Shown one piece after another: positions 1-6,383 of a stretch of 12,643 nucleotides of DNA; position 1 is the stretch's first letter, and each line of letters begins with the position of its first letter. Source of the stretch: an uncultured Coleofasciculus sp. (GTDB lineage: Bacteria; Cyanobacteriota; Cyanobacteriia; Cyanobacteriales; Coleofasciculaceae). The notes under the pieces were generated by a model that saw only the letters and a program-made list of their open reading frames with translations, did no database searches and had not been told where the DNA came from. The stretch lies in contig CADCTM010000299.1 in assembly GCA_902805485.1 (NCBI GenBank), forward strand, positions 1-12,643. Reading direction: 5' to 3'. The position numbers and the translations under genes are program-made.

Positions 1-188
1 AGTAATGCCTCTGCCTGACTTACATTTCCAACTTCCAGCATGACTTGGCAGCGCTCAAGCAACTCCATTCCATATCTGCCTTTTTGACGGAACCAGATGT
101 GCCAAAGTTCTGCGGTTGCCTGATTGCGAACGTTTTCGTCAGGATTTTTTAAATCTTCGAGCAACTGATGGATTGAGGATTCATTCAT
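1..188 (-). CDS. Tetratricopeptide-repeat-type protein, N-terminal part (cut by left edge)
   Basis: The reverse strand reads from ATG at 188 to the window edge with no stop, giving 62 residues that begin MNESSIHQLLEDLKNPDENV. The opening helix pair (LLEDLKNPDENVRNQATAEL) looks like a HEAT-type repeat. The end (LLERCQVMLEVGNVSQAEAL) looks like the first TPR helix. Cyanobacteria carry a family with this HEAT-like start followed by TPRs, and I place the gene there from memory of the family. A second ATG one codon downstream (184) is possible. Its role is unknown; TPR proteins usually mediate protein contacts. The 151-bp spacer upstream (189-339) separates it from the glycosyltransferase stop and holds a 10-bp palindrome (AGGCTAGCCT, 267-276), but I see no clear promoter there. 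Confidence 0.75.
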   Translation of the reverse strand, partial: MNESSIHQLLEDLKNPDENVRNQATAELWHIWFRQKGRYGMELLERCQVMLEVGNVSQAEAL

Positions 189-339
189 AGAGCGGCACTC
201 TTGTGTAAACCAGTATGTAAATTAAGGCTTTTCCATCATTGTCTAGTCCTGCTGTTTTCGCTGTGAGGCTAGCCTTATTTTTGGGATGTTTGCACAAAAC
301 TGATAAGGATTCCTAAATCGCTGAAGATTTTTTGCAGGA

Positions 340-1449
340 TTATAAATTTCCTTCGGCGGGACGAAGATGCTTGCTCAAAATATCGTGGAACCATTGCTCG
401 ATGCGATCGCCCATTGCTTGATTAGAATACTCGGCTTCGACTCGTTGGCGGCAGGCATAGCGGTCAATTTGATCGAGTTTACCCAACGCCTCCACCAATC
501 CATCCACCGAATCCGGTTCAACTAAAAAGCCCGTTTTCCCATCTTCCACTATTTCCGCAAGGCCGCCACGACGGTAGGCAATTACTGGTACGCCACAAGC
601 AAGCGCTTCAATTGCCACATTCCCAAACGCTTCTATCCAACGCGGCGTCATCAACAGCGCCCGACAAACACGTAAACGCCTTTGCAGTTCATCGGTTGGC
701 AGAAATCCCTCATACTCAATTGGGGCATCCAAGTAATCCAAAACAATCTGCTGCCAGTAGCCTTCATTTTCCACAAATCCCATAATTTTTAGTCCAATTC
801 CCGTTAACCCAGAGGCAGCTACGGCGTCCTCTAAGCCCTTTTCCGGGGCAATACGACCCACCCAGCCTACCCAGGTTTCCGGGTCGGCACAGAAGTCATA
901 TCGGGACAAATCAATACCATTTCCCAAGCAGTGGCAACGGTCGGCAAAAGTAAACGTTTGGGCTTGCGATCGAGTGTGGACGCCAATTGTACCGGGAAAC
1001 TGAGTCGCCACTTGTTCGATAATTTGATCCATCGCCTCAGTTAAGGAACCCATACTCACCAAATGTGCGATCGGGCAATTAAAAAACGGCGTCAGGTAGA
1101 AAGGCAACCAGTCATAGGCAAAGTTAACAATTAAGTCATACTCAGCTTGCACTGACCTTGCATAGTCCCACAAATTCGCTAAAACAGAAGAGGCTGGGAG
1201 GATAATTGGGGCATCTCGCCCTAAAGTTTGGGCGCTCTTTTGTGAATTACCAGCAATTTCAACTAAGGGCATTCCCCAAGCAGTAGACCCTTTTGGGGCA
1301 ACAATTTTGAGCGTATGACCACGCTGAATTAGTTGAGTTGCAATGTTCTGCAACGTCAATTCAACACCACCCCCCGATCCAGAACCCAAATAACCAATTG
1401 GGCTAGAAACAAGGAGGATTTTAAGGGGATCGCTGGCTTTTGTGGTCAT
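340..1449 (-). CDS. Glycosyltransferase family 4 (GT-B fold)
   Basis: This 369-residue protein is predicted to move a sugar from a nucleotide-sugar donor to an unidentified acceptor, on the cytoplasmic side of the membrane. The N-terminal Rossmann domain starts with KILLVSSPIG and a glycine-rich loop (GSGSGGGVE, residues 22-30). The C-terminal donor domain contains GRIAPEKG (198-205, with the usual Arg and Lys) and the EX7E motif of GT4 retaining enzymes (E273 and E281, in EAFGNVAIEALACGVPVIAY). The full length is normal for the family and there is no signal peptide. The start codon at 1449-1447 lies inside a TAATGAC heptad of a dispersed repeat. An in-frame TGA lies two codons upstream and there is no other plausible start downstream, so this start is forced. 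It is 48 bp after the transporter stop on the same strand, so co-transcription is likely. A 5-bp hairpin overlaps the last codons (351-366). The acceptor cannot be told from sequence. Confidence 0.9.
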   Translation of the reverse strand: MTTKASDPLKILLVSSPIGYLGSGSGGGVELTLQNIATQLIQRGHTLKIVAPKGSTAWGMPLVEIAGNSQKSAQTLGRDAPIILPASSVLANLWDYARSVQAEYDLIVNFAYDWLPFYLTPFFNCPIAHLVSMGSLTEAMDQIIEQVATQFPGTIGVHTRSQAQTFTFADRCHCLGNGIDLSRYDFCADPETWVGWVGRIAPEKGLEDAVAASGLTGIGLKIMGFVENEGYWQQIVLDYLDAPIEYEGFLPTDELQRRLRVCRALLMTPRWIEAFGNVAIEALACGVPVIAYRRGGLAEIVEDGKTGFLVEPDSVDGLVEALGKLDQIDRYACRQRVEAEYSNQAMGDRIEQWFHDILSKHLRPAEGNL

Positions 1450-1536
1450 TAGTCATTAGTCATTAGTTACCAACAATAACTCAGACGCTCCGAAGCCCTA
1501 CAGCTCTTTGGTCATACTACTGCCAGCGTTGCCGAA
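1445..1536 (-). repeat. Dispersed heptad-repeat element, copy A
   Basis: Read on the minus strand, this copy starts with TTCGGCAACG (1536-1527), continues about 54 bp to TCTGAGTTATTG, and ends in tandem TAATGAC units (three perfect units, 1465-1445, preceded by a degenerate TGGTAAC). Copy B at 2702-2805 shows the same order with nearly identical spacing, and copy C at 6309-6382 shares the GTTATTG core and the heptads. This copy contributes codons 329-340 and the stop of the transporter gene at one end, and the ATG of the glycosyltransferase at the other. It resembles the short tandemly repeated repetitive (STRR) heptamers known from cyanobacteria. The outer limits are my estimate from the comparison. 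Confidence 0.7.
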
Positions 1537-2520
1537 AGTATTGCGGGACGAAGCCCAGGCTAGCGCAGAGCGCATTTTTACGGGAATTTCTTCTCGTTGA
1601 TTAATCAGATAAATACTAACCAAAGTCAAGGAAACACCGAACCATTGCAGGGGAGTCAGGACTTCCGACAACAGCAAGTTACCAAATAGCAGGGCAAATA
1701 CGGGTGTAAGAAAGGTTAGGGAACTGAGACTGGTGAGATTACCACTAGAGGCGAAGTAGAAGAATAAACCATAAGCGATCGCACTGCCAAAAATCGTTGA
1801 ATAAGCTAACGCCATCCAACCGTATAAATCAATATTCACCCATTGCTGAGATTCCCCAACTCCTGAAAGGGCAAATAAGGGCAATCCTCCTAAAATCATA
1901 TGCCATGCCGTCGCGACAACCGGGTCGGCATATCGCGTCACAAACCGAATCATTACAGTTCCCACTGCCATCGACAGCGACGCCAATAACATCAGCCATT
2001 CCCCATTTTGAAACAACTGCTGCCAGCTAAACTCTAATGTCGTGAAATTACCGTGAAGTAGACTAATAATCCACTCATGGGGTAAGCCAATTAGAGTGAT
2101 TCCTAAAACGCCAACCCCAAGTCCGATACCGCCCCACAGTCCGATGATTTCGCCAAATAACACCCCTGATAATAGCGCTACTGCTAGGGGTTGAGAGTCA
2201 ATCATGACTGAACCTAAACCGGCATCGGTTCGGACTAATCCTTCGGCTAAAAATCCTTGAAACAGCGCCCCATCAACTAAGCCAAACAAGCTAATCCATA
2301 GCCATGCTGCCCAACTTTTTGGCTGAGGGCGCCCCATCAAAACGGCTGCTATTAATAGTAAGATTCCGGCGGGCACTAAGCGTACTCCTGCCATAAATAA
2401 GGGTGTTGTGTTCGGGATAACGCCTTTCATCGCTACCATTGCGGTTCCCCACAAGAAAAACGGCGCAATGAGTAGTAACCAGGCAAAGGGAGATTGAGTA
2501 GCGGTTAGTTTTAGTTGCAT
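1498..2520 (-). CDS. DMT-superfamily transporter (two EamA domains)
   Basis: This 340-residue inner-membrane protein belongs to the drug/metabolite transporter superfamily, which exports small metabolites; the substrate cannot be inferred. Ten hydrophobic segments are visible (about 12-31, 42-62, 71-91, 103-123, 126-146, 175-193, 202-220, 234-255, 264-284, 289-307). They form the usual two five-helix EamA repeats, the first with PFFLWGTAMVAMK and the second ending in LTPVFALLFGNLLLSEVLTP. The start at ATG 2520 (MQLKLTATQSPF) fits the family. The tail after residue 307 is odd: the last twelve codons (FGNAGSSMTKEL) are encoded by repeat copy A, so the natural C-terminus was probably extended or replaced by the element. 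A candidate promoter lies at 2595-2622. The glycosyltransferase follows 48 bp downstream. Confidence 0.9.
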   Translation of the reverse strand: MQLKLTATQSPFAWLLLIAPFFLWGTAMVAMKGVIPNTTPLFMAGVRLVPAGILLLIAAVLMGRPQPKSWAAWLWISLFGLVDGALFQGFLAEGLVRTDAGLGSVMIDSQPLAVALLSGVLFGEIIGLWGGIGLGVGVLGITLIGLPHEWIISLLHGNFTTLEFSWQQLFQNGEWLMLLASLSMAVGTVMIRFVTRYADPVVATAWHMILGGLPLFALSGVGESQQWVNIDLYGWMALAYSTIFGSAIAYGLFFYFASSGNLTSLSSLTFLTPVFALLFGNLLLSEVLTPLQWFGVSLTLVSIYLINQREEIPVKMRSALAWASSRNTFGNAGSSMTKEL

Positions 2521-2594
2521 GAGTCGGATTTAGGCTTAGGTTCGCGAGGAAAGGACTAATCGGGAAATGTAATTTTTTATGGCTCTTTTCAACA

Positions 2595-2622
2595 ATTGTA
2601 CAGAAACATATCTTTTTGTTAA
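2595..2622 (-). promoter_or_regulatory. Candidate sigma-70-type promoter for the DMT transporter
   Basis: On the minus strand TTAACA (2622-2617) and TACAAT (2600-2595) are separated by 16 bp. Each matches five of six positions of the bacterial consensus boxes. Transcription would start near 2588 and give a leader of about 68 nt. This rests on motif matching only. Confidence 0.4.
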
Positions 2623-2701
2623 GCTTATGAGTGAAACTTCTAACCGACTGTGACCTAGTTAACCCAACGGGCGGCAGGGGAGAAATCGAGAAACAAGTTG
2701 C

Positions 2702-2805
2702 TGTAATCATGAATCATGAGTCATTGGCAATTGGTCACAAACAATAACTCAGATGCTTGCTTTGCTTGGCTAGGGGTTAAATCCGTTAGATCATCCGTTG
2801 CCGAA
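2702..2805 (-). repeat. Dispersed heptad-repeat element, copy B (degenerate heptads)
   Basis: On the minus strand it begins with TTCGGCAACG (2805-2796). Fifty-five bp on comes TCTGAGTTATTGTTTGTG, then seven-base units in exact register: GACCAAT, TGCCAAT, GACTCAT, GATTCAT (2736-2709). It shares both ends and the spacing with copy A, while the middle has diverged. The middle contains CGGATTTAAC, also present in copy C. The heptad end points toward the transporter start, 180 bp away. Confidence 0.6.
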
Positions 2806-2910
2806 CTTGCCCACTCAGCACTCAGCAATCTAAAATCGTGCAAACTAGAGTAAGATGCAGCCTGCGAATTGATAGGCTGTCCTGTTTAGCTCAAAACGAT
2901 TTAATAACTC

Positions 2911-3735
2911 ATGGTCTGGCCTTTTAAGCCCCAGTTTCGTAAACAAATTGCTCGAATTGAAATTACAGGCGCGATCGCTGCTGCTACCCGCAAACGGGTG
3001 CTTGATGCCCTGAAATTGGTGGAGGAGAAGAAGTTTCCCGCTTTACTGTTGCGAATCGATAGTCCTGGCGGCACTGTAGGCGATTCTCAAGAAATTTATA
3101 GCGCCTTGATCCGTCTGCGGGAGAAAGTCAAAATTGTCGCGAGTTTTGGCAATATCTCGGCATCCGGCGGGGTTTATATTGGCGTCGGCGCCCAACATAT
3201 TGTCGCGAACCCTGGCACGATTACGGGTAGTATTGGCGTGATTCTGCGCGGTAATAATTTGGAACGTCTGTTAGAGAAAGTCGGCGTTTCTTTTAAGGTG
3301 ATCAAGTCGGGTCCTTATAAAGATATTCTGGCGTTTGACCGCGAATTGACAGAGCCGGAAAAGACGATTCTTCAGGACTTGATTGATACGAGTTATCATC
3401 AGTTCGTCCAAACTGTTGCCGATGGTCGCAAACTCGCCGTAGAAACGGTGAGAAGCTTTGCCGATGGTCGAATTTTTACAGGGGAACAAGCCTTAGAATT
3501 GGGTGTTGTTGACCGCTTGGGAACGGAAGAAGATGCCCGTCGTTGGGCGGCAGAATTGGTTGGTCTTGACCCAGAAAAAACCAAGTGTTTCACGATTGAG
3601 GAACCAAAACCGTTTTTGAACCGCCTGCTACCAGCTAGTCGGGTTGGGAAGGCATCAGGGTTAGCGGCTGGGCTAAACTGGGTAGAATTTGAACTAACAA
3701 CAAGTGGTCAGCCTTTATGGCTATATCGACCTTAA
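2911..3735 (+). CDS. sppA: Signal peptide peptidase SppA, short form
   Basis: This 274-residue serine protease of family S49 is expected to degrade signal peptides left by protein secretion and possibly other membrane-associated peptides. The ClpP-like fold is visible: LLLRIDSPGGTVGDSQEIY (46-64), ISASGGVYIG (82-91) with the predicted nucleophile S85, GTITGSIGV (102-110), and KSGPYKDI (132-139) with the predicted general-base lysine K137. This is the Ser/Lys dyad arrangement known from Bacillus SppA. There is no N-terminal signal or membrane anchor, so it is probably soluble or peripherally attached, unlike many SppA proteins. The ATG at 2911 lacks a clear Shine-Dalgarno sequence. aroH follows on the same strand, 110 bp after the stop. 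Confidence 0.92.
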   Translation: MVWPFKPQFRKQIARIEITGAIAAATRKRVLDALKLVEEKKFPALLLRIDSPGGTVGDSQEIYSALIRLREKVKIVASFGNISASGGVYIGVGAQHIVANPGTITGSIGVILRGNNLERLLEKVGVSFKVIKSGPYKDILAFDRELTEPEKTILQDLIDTSYHQFVQTVADGRKLAVETVRSFADGRIFTGEQALELGVVDRLGTEEDARRWAAELVGLDPEKTKCFTIEEPKPFLNRLLPASRVGKASGLAAGLNWVEFELTTSGQPLWLYRP

Positions 3736-3755
3736 TTAAAGTGGTTAGAACATTA

Positions 3756-3823
3756 AGACTAGGGATTAGGCGGCATGAAGTTTCAATTTTGTGCTGGTTA
3801 ACCTTAGTCCCTAGTCCCTGGTT
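3756..3823. repeat. Heptad-type inverted repeat between sppA and aroH
   Basis: The left arm GACTAGGGATTAGG (3758-3771) and the right arm CTTAGTCCCTAGTC (3803-3816) are complementary at 12 of 14 positions, with 31 bp between them. Each arm is itself a pair of seven-base units (GACTAGG+GATTAGG; TTAGTCC+CTAGTCC, then CTGGTTC). It therefore belongs to the same general class of heptad repeats as copies A-C but has another unit sequence. RNA from it could form a stem-loop, but there is no U tract, so a terminator role is doubtful. Confidence 0.55.
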
Positions 3824-3832
3824 CCTATAAGT

Positions 3833-3837
3833 GGAGG
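3833..3837 (+). promoter_or_regulatory. Shine-Dalgarno sequence fixing the aroH start
   Basis: GGAGG lies 8 nt before the GTG at 3846. A longer reading from the GTG at 3831 would place this sequence inside the coding region and add five residues (MEDAS) not expected in AroH. The site therefore favours 3846. Confidence 0.7.
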
Positions 3838-3845
3838 ATGCAAGC

Positions 3846-4265
3846 GTGGAGTGGCGAGTTCGAGCGATTCGTGGTGCAACGACTGTCTCAGAGAATACGG
3901 TTGAGGCAATTCGAGAGGCGGTGAGGGAGTTATTGGACGAACTGGATGCACACAATCAGCTCGACCACGACCAGATTATTAGTGCTATTTTTACAGCTAC
4001 TCGCGATTTGGATGCGATTTTTCCGGCAGCGATCGCAAGAGAGCGTCCTCACTGGGATAATGTGGCTCTGCTGGATGTTCAGCAAATGCATGTTGAGGGC
4101 AGTTTGGAGCGTTGCATTCGCTTTTTAATTCATGTTAATACGCCAGTGTCGCAGCTTGAAATTCATCACCCGTATTTGCGGGGTGCGAAAAATTTACGAC
4201 CGGATTGGAGTTTAGCTCAAGTTAGTCAATCGGTGTCGTCTGCTATGAAGTCGCGACGTCGGTAG
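3846..4265 (+). CDS. aroH: Chorismate mutase, AroH class
   Basis: This 139-residue monofunctional enzyme converts chorismate to prephenate, the first committed step to phenylalanine and tyrosine, in the cytoplasm; AroH enzymes are trimers. The N-terminus EWRVRAIRGATTVSENT matches the family, including the arginine equivalent to Bacillus subtilis R7. IFPAAIARERPHWDNVALLD follows, then VQQMHVEGSLERCIRF with the R90 equivalent, and PYLRGAKNLRPDWSL with the late tyrosine and RPD motif. Length is normal. The residue equivalent to B. subtilis E78 is glutamine here (QQM instead of QEM). The GTG start at 3846 is chosen from the GGAGG at 3833-3837; a GTG at 3831 is the alternative. It follows sppA on the same strand with a heptad inverted repeat between. 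Confidence 0.93.
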   Translation: MEWRVRAIRGATTVSENTVEAIREAVRELLDELDAHNQLDHDQIISAIFTATRDLDAIFPAAIARERPHWDNVALLDVQQMHVEGSLERCIRFLIHVNTPVSQLEIHHPYLRGAKNLRPDWSLAQVSQSVSSAMKSRRR

Positions 4266-4275
4266 GGTAGAAGGG

Positions 4276-4299
4276 CGTTACCCCGATGTGGGGGTACCG
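4276..4299 (+). terminator. GC-rich hairpin after aroH
   Basis: TACCCC (4279-4284) pairs with GGGGTA (4291-4296) around a 6-nt loop. Two further pairs (4276-4277 with 4298-4299) lie beyond one mismatch. It starts 11 nt after the aroH stop. No U run follows, so it may act as a weak terminator or as a 3'-end stabiliser. Confidence 0.35.
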
Positions 4300-4371
4300 A
4301 CAGCATGGTTTCATACAAGCAGAGAAAAAACTTTATCGAGTTGATTGGACAAAGCACGTTTAGCTTGAGGA

Positions 4372-4512
4372 ATGGTTCGGAAACGAAGATATGTAGCAAT
4401 AGTAATAAAAAACTTGTGCAAGATCGCTCAATTTACAGGAGTATTGCCACCACAACGTGTGGAAATTATTCTCGTGAAGGTGACATCTCGCACCCAATAT
4501 AATCGGTTTTAA
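4372..4512 (+). CDS. Possible small ORF, 46 codons, unknown
   Basis: ATG at 4372 opens a 46-codon frame starting MVRKRRYVAIVIKNLCKIAQ and ending VTSRTQYNRF. It is basic and has a protein-like alternation of hydrophobic and charged residues. GAGG stands only 1 nt before the ATG, too close for a normal ribosome site. I do not recognise the protein. It could equally be a remnant of a decayed gene or a chance frame. Confidence 0.15.
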   Translation: MVRKRRYVAIVIKNLCKIAQFTGVLPPQRVEIILVKVTSRTQYNRF

Positions 4513-4714
4513 ATCCCCCTGTCCTTGAGTATGATCCAGCACTGTTGGGCTTCTAGAGACTAACTACAACAGATATTCAGCTTTCTGAGTGGTCGATTCA
4601 TCCTCCGACAAACCTACTGTCATTTTTTTTGCTGTATGAAACCACCCTGCTTTTCCGGCGGGTCTAAAACTTTATCAACACACCGAAAAAAACTAAAATA
4701 ATCCTCACTACAAA

Positions 4715-5512
4715 TTAACCAATTTCCACATAATCACCAACTTTAAGTATTCCCAGTTGCTCTTGAATTAAATTTTGTCCAAACCAAATTTTGCCATCCC
4801 AACGACGATACTGAGCAAGGGTTTGTAACGGCTCTTTTCCTCGAATTCCTGAGTTTTGATCGACTGTCGTGATTACACAGCGATCGCAAGGTTTAGCCAC
4901 ACGAAAAGGAATTGCACCGATCCGAATTGAACGCCAATGATCTTCGGCAAAGGCTTCACAACCGGAGATTACTAAATTCGGGCGAAAGCGATTCATCGGC
5001 ACAGGTTCATCTAAACGTTGATTCAAATCTTGTAAAGATGCCTCAGAAATCAACAAAAAAGGAAATGCATCCGCAAAACTCACCTGTTCATTATTATTTG
5101 CATATCTAGAGTTCACAGGGCGTAATGAATTGTCAGGCAGATAAACTAACTGGCAGGGCATTTCAAGAAATTCACTAAACCATTGTTCGACTGTTTCTCC
5201 TAAAGGGATGGCATCGCAGATATCTCCCCAAACCTCAACAGAAATTCTGTCATCACTATTCAAACTCAAAGGAATAGAAAGGGGTTCTTGAGCTGGCGCT
5301 TCAATAATTAATTGCTCTGTTGACTGCCGTACCCTAATTAACGCCATGCGTGGAAATTGCCGCTGCGTCATGAACTTGCCCGCTTCATCAACCACCATCC
5401 ATTGACGATCATACTGGAAGCCACGCTTGCCAACTTGAGCCGTTTCTAAGGCAATTCCAGCCGCAGACTTGATCGGATAAATATAAATCCCCGTTAATTT
5501 GAATTTAGTCAT
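4715..5512 (-). CDS. MOSC-domain protein (mARC/YcbX type) with N-terminal beta-barrel domain
   Basis: This 265-residue protein has the two-domain layout of mARC/YcbX molybdenum-cofactor proteins. The MOSC N-terminal beta-barrel covers about residues 4-120 (LTGIYIYPIKSAAGI, GFQYDRQWMVVD, FMTQRQFPRMALI). The MOSC domain covers about 145-264 (MNRFRPNLVI at 173-182, AKPCDRCVITTVDQNSG at 206-222). C212 aligns with the cysteine that ligands molybdenum in human mARC, and C209 forms the frequent PCxRC pair. Members reduce N-hydroxylated compounds and need an electron donor. The C-terminal ferredoxin domain of E. coli YcbX is absent, so the partner must be separate. It starts with ATG at 5512 without an obvious Shine-Dalgarno sequence. 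It diverges from the TerB-like gene across a 75-bp spacer that must hold both promoters. Confidence 0.9.
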   Translation of the reverse strand: MTKFKLTGIYIYPIKSAAGIALETAQVGKRGFQYDRQWMVVDEAGKFMTQRQFPRMALIRVRQSTEQLIIEAPAQEPLSIPLSLNSDDRISVEVWGDICDAIPLGETVEQWFSEFLEMPCQLVYLPDNSLRPVNSRYANNNEQVSFADAFPFLLISEASLQDLNQRLDEPVPMNRFRPNLVISGCEAFAEDHWRSIRIGAIPFRVAKPCDRCVITTVDQNSGIRGKEPLQTLAQYRRWDGKIWFGQNLIQEQLGILKVGDYVEIG

Positions 5513-5587
5513 ATTTGTTTACAATTAATCAAGACAGCAAAAGAATTAGCTCTTAAAATAGCGTCAGTCGGCTTAATTTAAGTAATT

Positions 5588-6289
5588 ATGACGAGTATCA
5601 CTCCATCTCCCTACACAGAAGCACAAGTTTCCGCTTGGTTACGGGGTTTACTGACTATTGCTTGGGCAGACGGTCAATTTGACCAACAAGAACAAGAACT
5701 CTTAGCTCAAATCACAAGCGAGCAATTGGTGACAAACACCAATATACCAAGCCTGGAGCAACCGATTTCTCCTGAAGAATTGGCAACCACTTTCGGCAAA
5801 GACGCGACAATGGCAGAGAATTTTATGCGAACAGCAACGATGGTTGCCTTAGCGGATGGTATTTACTCTACCACTGAAGCCGACGTTCTCCACCAGTTTT
5901 GTGAGGCGCTGGGGGTAAAGGCAGAAGCCTTGGAAGCCTTACGCCTGACGCTATACGACCGCGAAAAGAGCCAGAGTAGTCACCCTACACATGAGTTGAT
6001 ACAGACGCCTGGGATGTCTCCTCACCCGCATTCTGATGTTCTCCAACCAGTCCGAACCTGGTTAGATGGCATGGAAATGCACGATCCACGGGTCGCACGA
6101 TTCGTCTGTAAAATGATTCCGTCCCAATGTCCATTTGAGCGCGATGTGAAACTATTCGGTCACAAAATCGTCCATATTCCCCCACTGTGTAAAATTAATC
6201 CTCTTTATGAACAGTTAGTCGGATTGCGCTTCCGGGCTTTATCCTATCTAGCAGATGTGAAAGGAGAAGATATCTCAGAGTATTGTTGA
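5588..6289 (+). CDS. TerB-like/Mo-nitro_C domain fusion protein
   Basis: This 233-residue protein has two parts. The N-terminal part (about 10-125) is helical, with two acidic motifs typical of TerB-like domains: AWADGQFDQQEQELL (25-39) and ALADGIYSTTEADVL (87-101). After a polar linker (about 126-150), residues 152-233 match the small domain Pfam calls Mo-dependent nitrogenase C-terminus, with PVRTWLDGMEMHDPRVARF, IPSQCPFERDV, and PPLCKINPLYEQLVGLRFR. Cysteines at 174, 181, 201 and 233 lie in the conserved blocks and could bind metal or form disulfides. Similar fusions occur in many cyanobacteria, by my recollection also in ones that do not fix nitrogen, so the domain name is not evidence for nitrogenase. 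The function is unknown. ATG at 5588 has no Shine-Dalgarno sequence. obgE follows 94 bp downstream, after repeat copy C. Confidence 0.85.
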   Translation: MTSITPSPYTEAQVSAWLRGLLTIAWADGQFDQQEQELLAQITSEQLVTNTNIPSLEQPISPEELATTFGKDATMAENFMRTATMVALADGIYSTTEADVLHQFCEALGVKAEALEALRLTLYDREKSQSSHPTHELIQTPGMSPHPHSDVLQPVRTWLDGMEMHDPRVARFVCKMIPSQCPFERDVKLFGHKIVHIPPLCKINPLYEQLVGLRFRALSYLADVKGEDISEYC

Positions 6290-6308
6290 GGAGTCAGGGG
6301 TCAACGAG

Positions 6309-6382
6309 GCAGCGGATTTAACGGATAAGTTATTGGCTGTGACTAATGACCAATGACTAATGACTAATGACTAATGACTAAC
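6309..6382 (+). repeat. Dispersed heptad-repeat element, copy C (six tandem heptads)
   Basis: The copy runs from GGCAGCGGATTTAACGGAT through AAGTTATTGGCTGT to six contiguous seven-base units: GACTAAT (6341-6347), GACCAAT, three more GACTAAT, and GACTAAC (6376-6382). One T separates the last unit from the obgE ATG. The core GTTATTG, the spacing to the heptads and the CGGATTTAAC block are shared with copies A and B. It fills most of the 94 bp between the two genes and leaves no Shine-Dalgarno sequence for obgE. Confidence 0.75.
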
Positions 6383-6383
6383 T

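Larger units (their letters stand above)
2521..2910. other. 390-bp divergent spacer between transporter and sppA
   Basis: The spacer holds the candidate promoter for the transporter (2595-2622) and repeat copy B (2702-2805). The remaining 105 bp up to the sppA start (2911) include TAAGAT at about 2850, which could serve as a -10 box, but I find no convincing -35 partner. No ORF here looks like a protein: the long reverse frame crossing this region overlaps the transporter start and has no recognisable motif. Confidence 0.5.
4266..4714. other. 449-bp spacer between aroH and the MOSC gene
   Basis: The spacer lies between two convergent genes, so both 3' ends face it. It holds a GC-rich hairpin just after aroH (4276-4299), a possible 46-codon ORF (4372-4512, listed separately), and a small bulged hairpin (ACCC-T-GC / GCGGGT, about 4645-4664) that could belong to the end of the MOSC transcript. 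A 65-codon frame at 4305-4502 has no recognisable features. I see no promoter or known RNA. Confidence 0.5.

Noticed and set aside
267..276. AGGCTAGCCT palindrome upstream of the TPR gene as an operator
   Set aside because: A single 10-bp palindrome without a recognisable regulator or second copy is too weak to call.
2291..2710. 139-codon reverse frame across the transporter start
   Set aside because: It overlaps the well-supported transporter N-terminus in another frame and reads through the promoter spacer; composition is not protein-like.
4305..4502. 65-codon frame after aroH
   Set aside because: No recognisable domain, no ribosome site, low-complexity Ser/Lys/Asn content, and it shares its region with another small frame.
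4498..4503. TATAAT as a promoter in the aroH-MOSC spacer
   Set aside because: No -35 partner at a workable distance, and no plus-strand gene follows.
5588..6289. A nitrogenase component, as the domain name suggests
   Set aside because: Only the small Mo-nitro_C domain is present; there are no nitrogenase P-loop or cofactor motifs and no nif neighbours.
6341..6382. Tandem repeats as a CRISPR array
   Set aside because: Units are only 7 bp and contiguous, with no spacers and no cas genes nearby.
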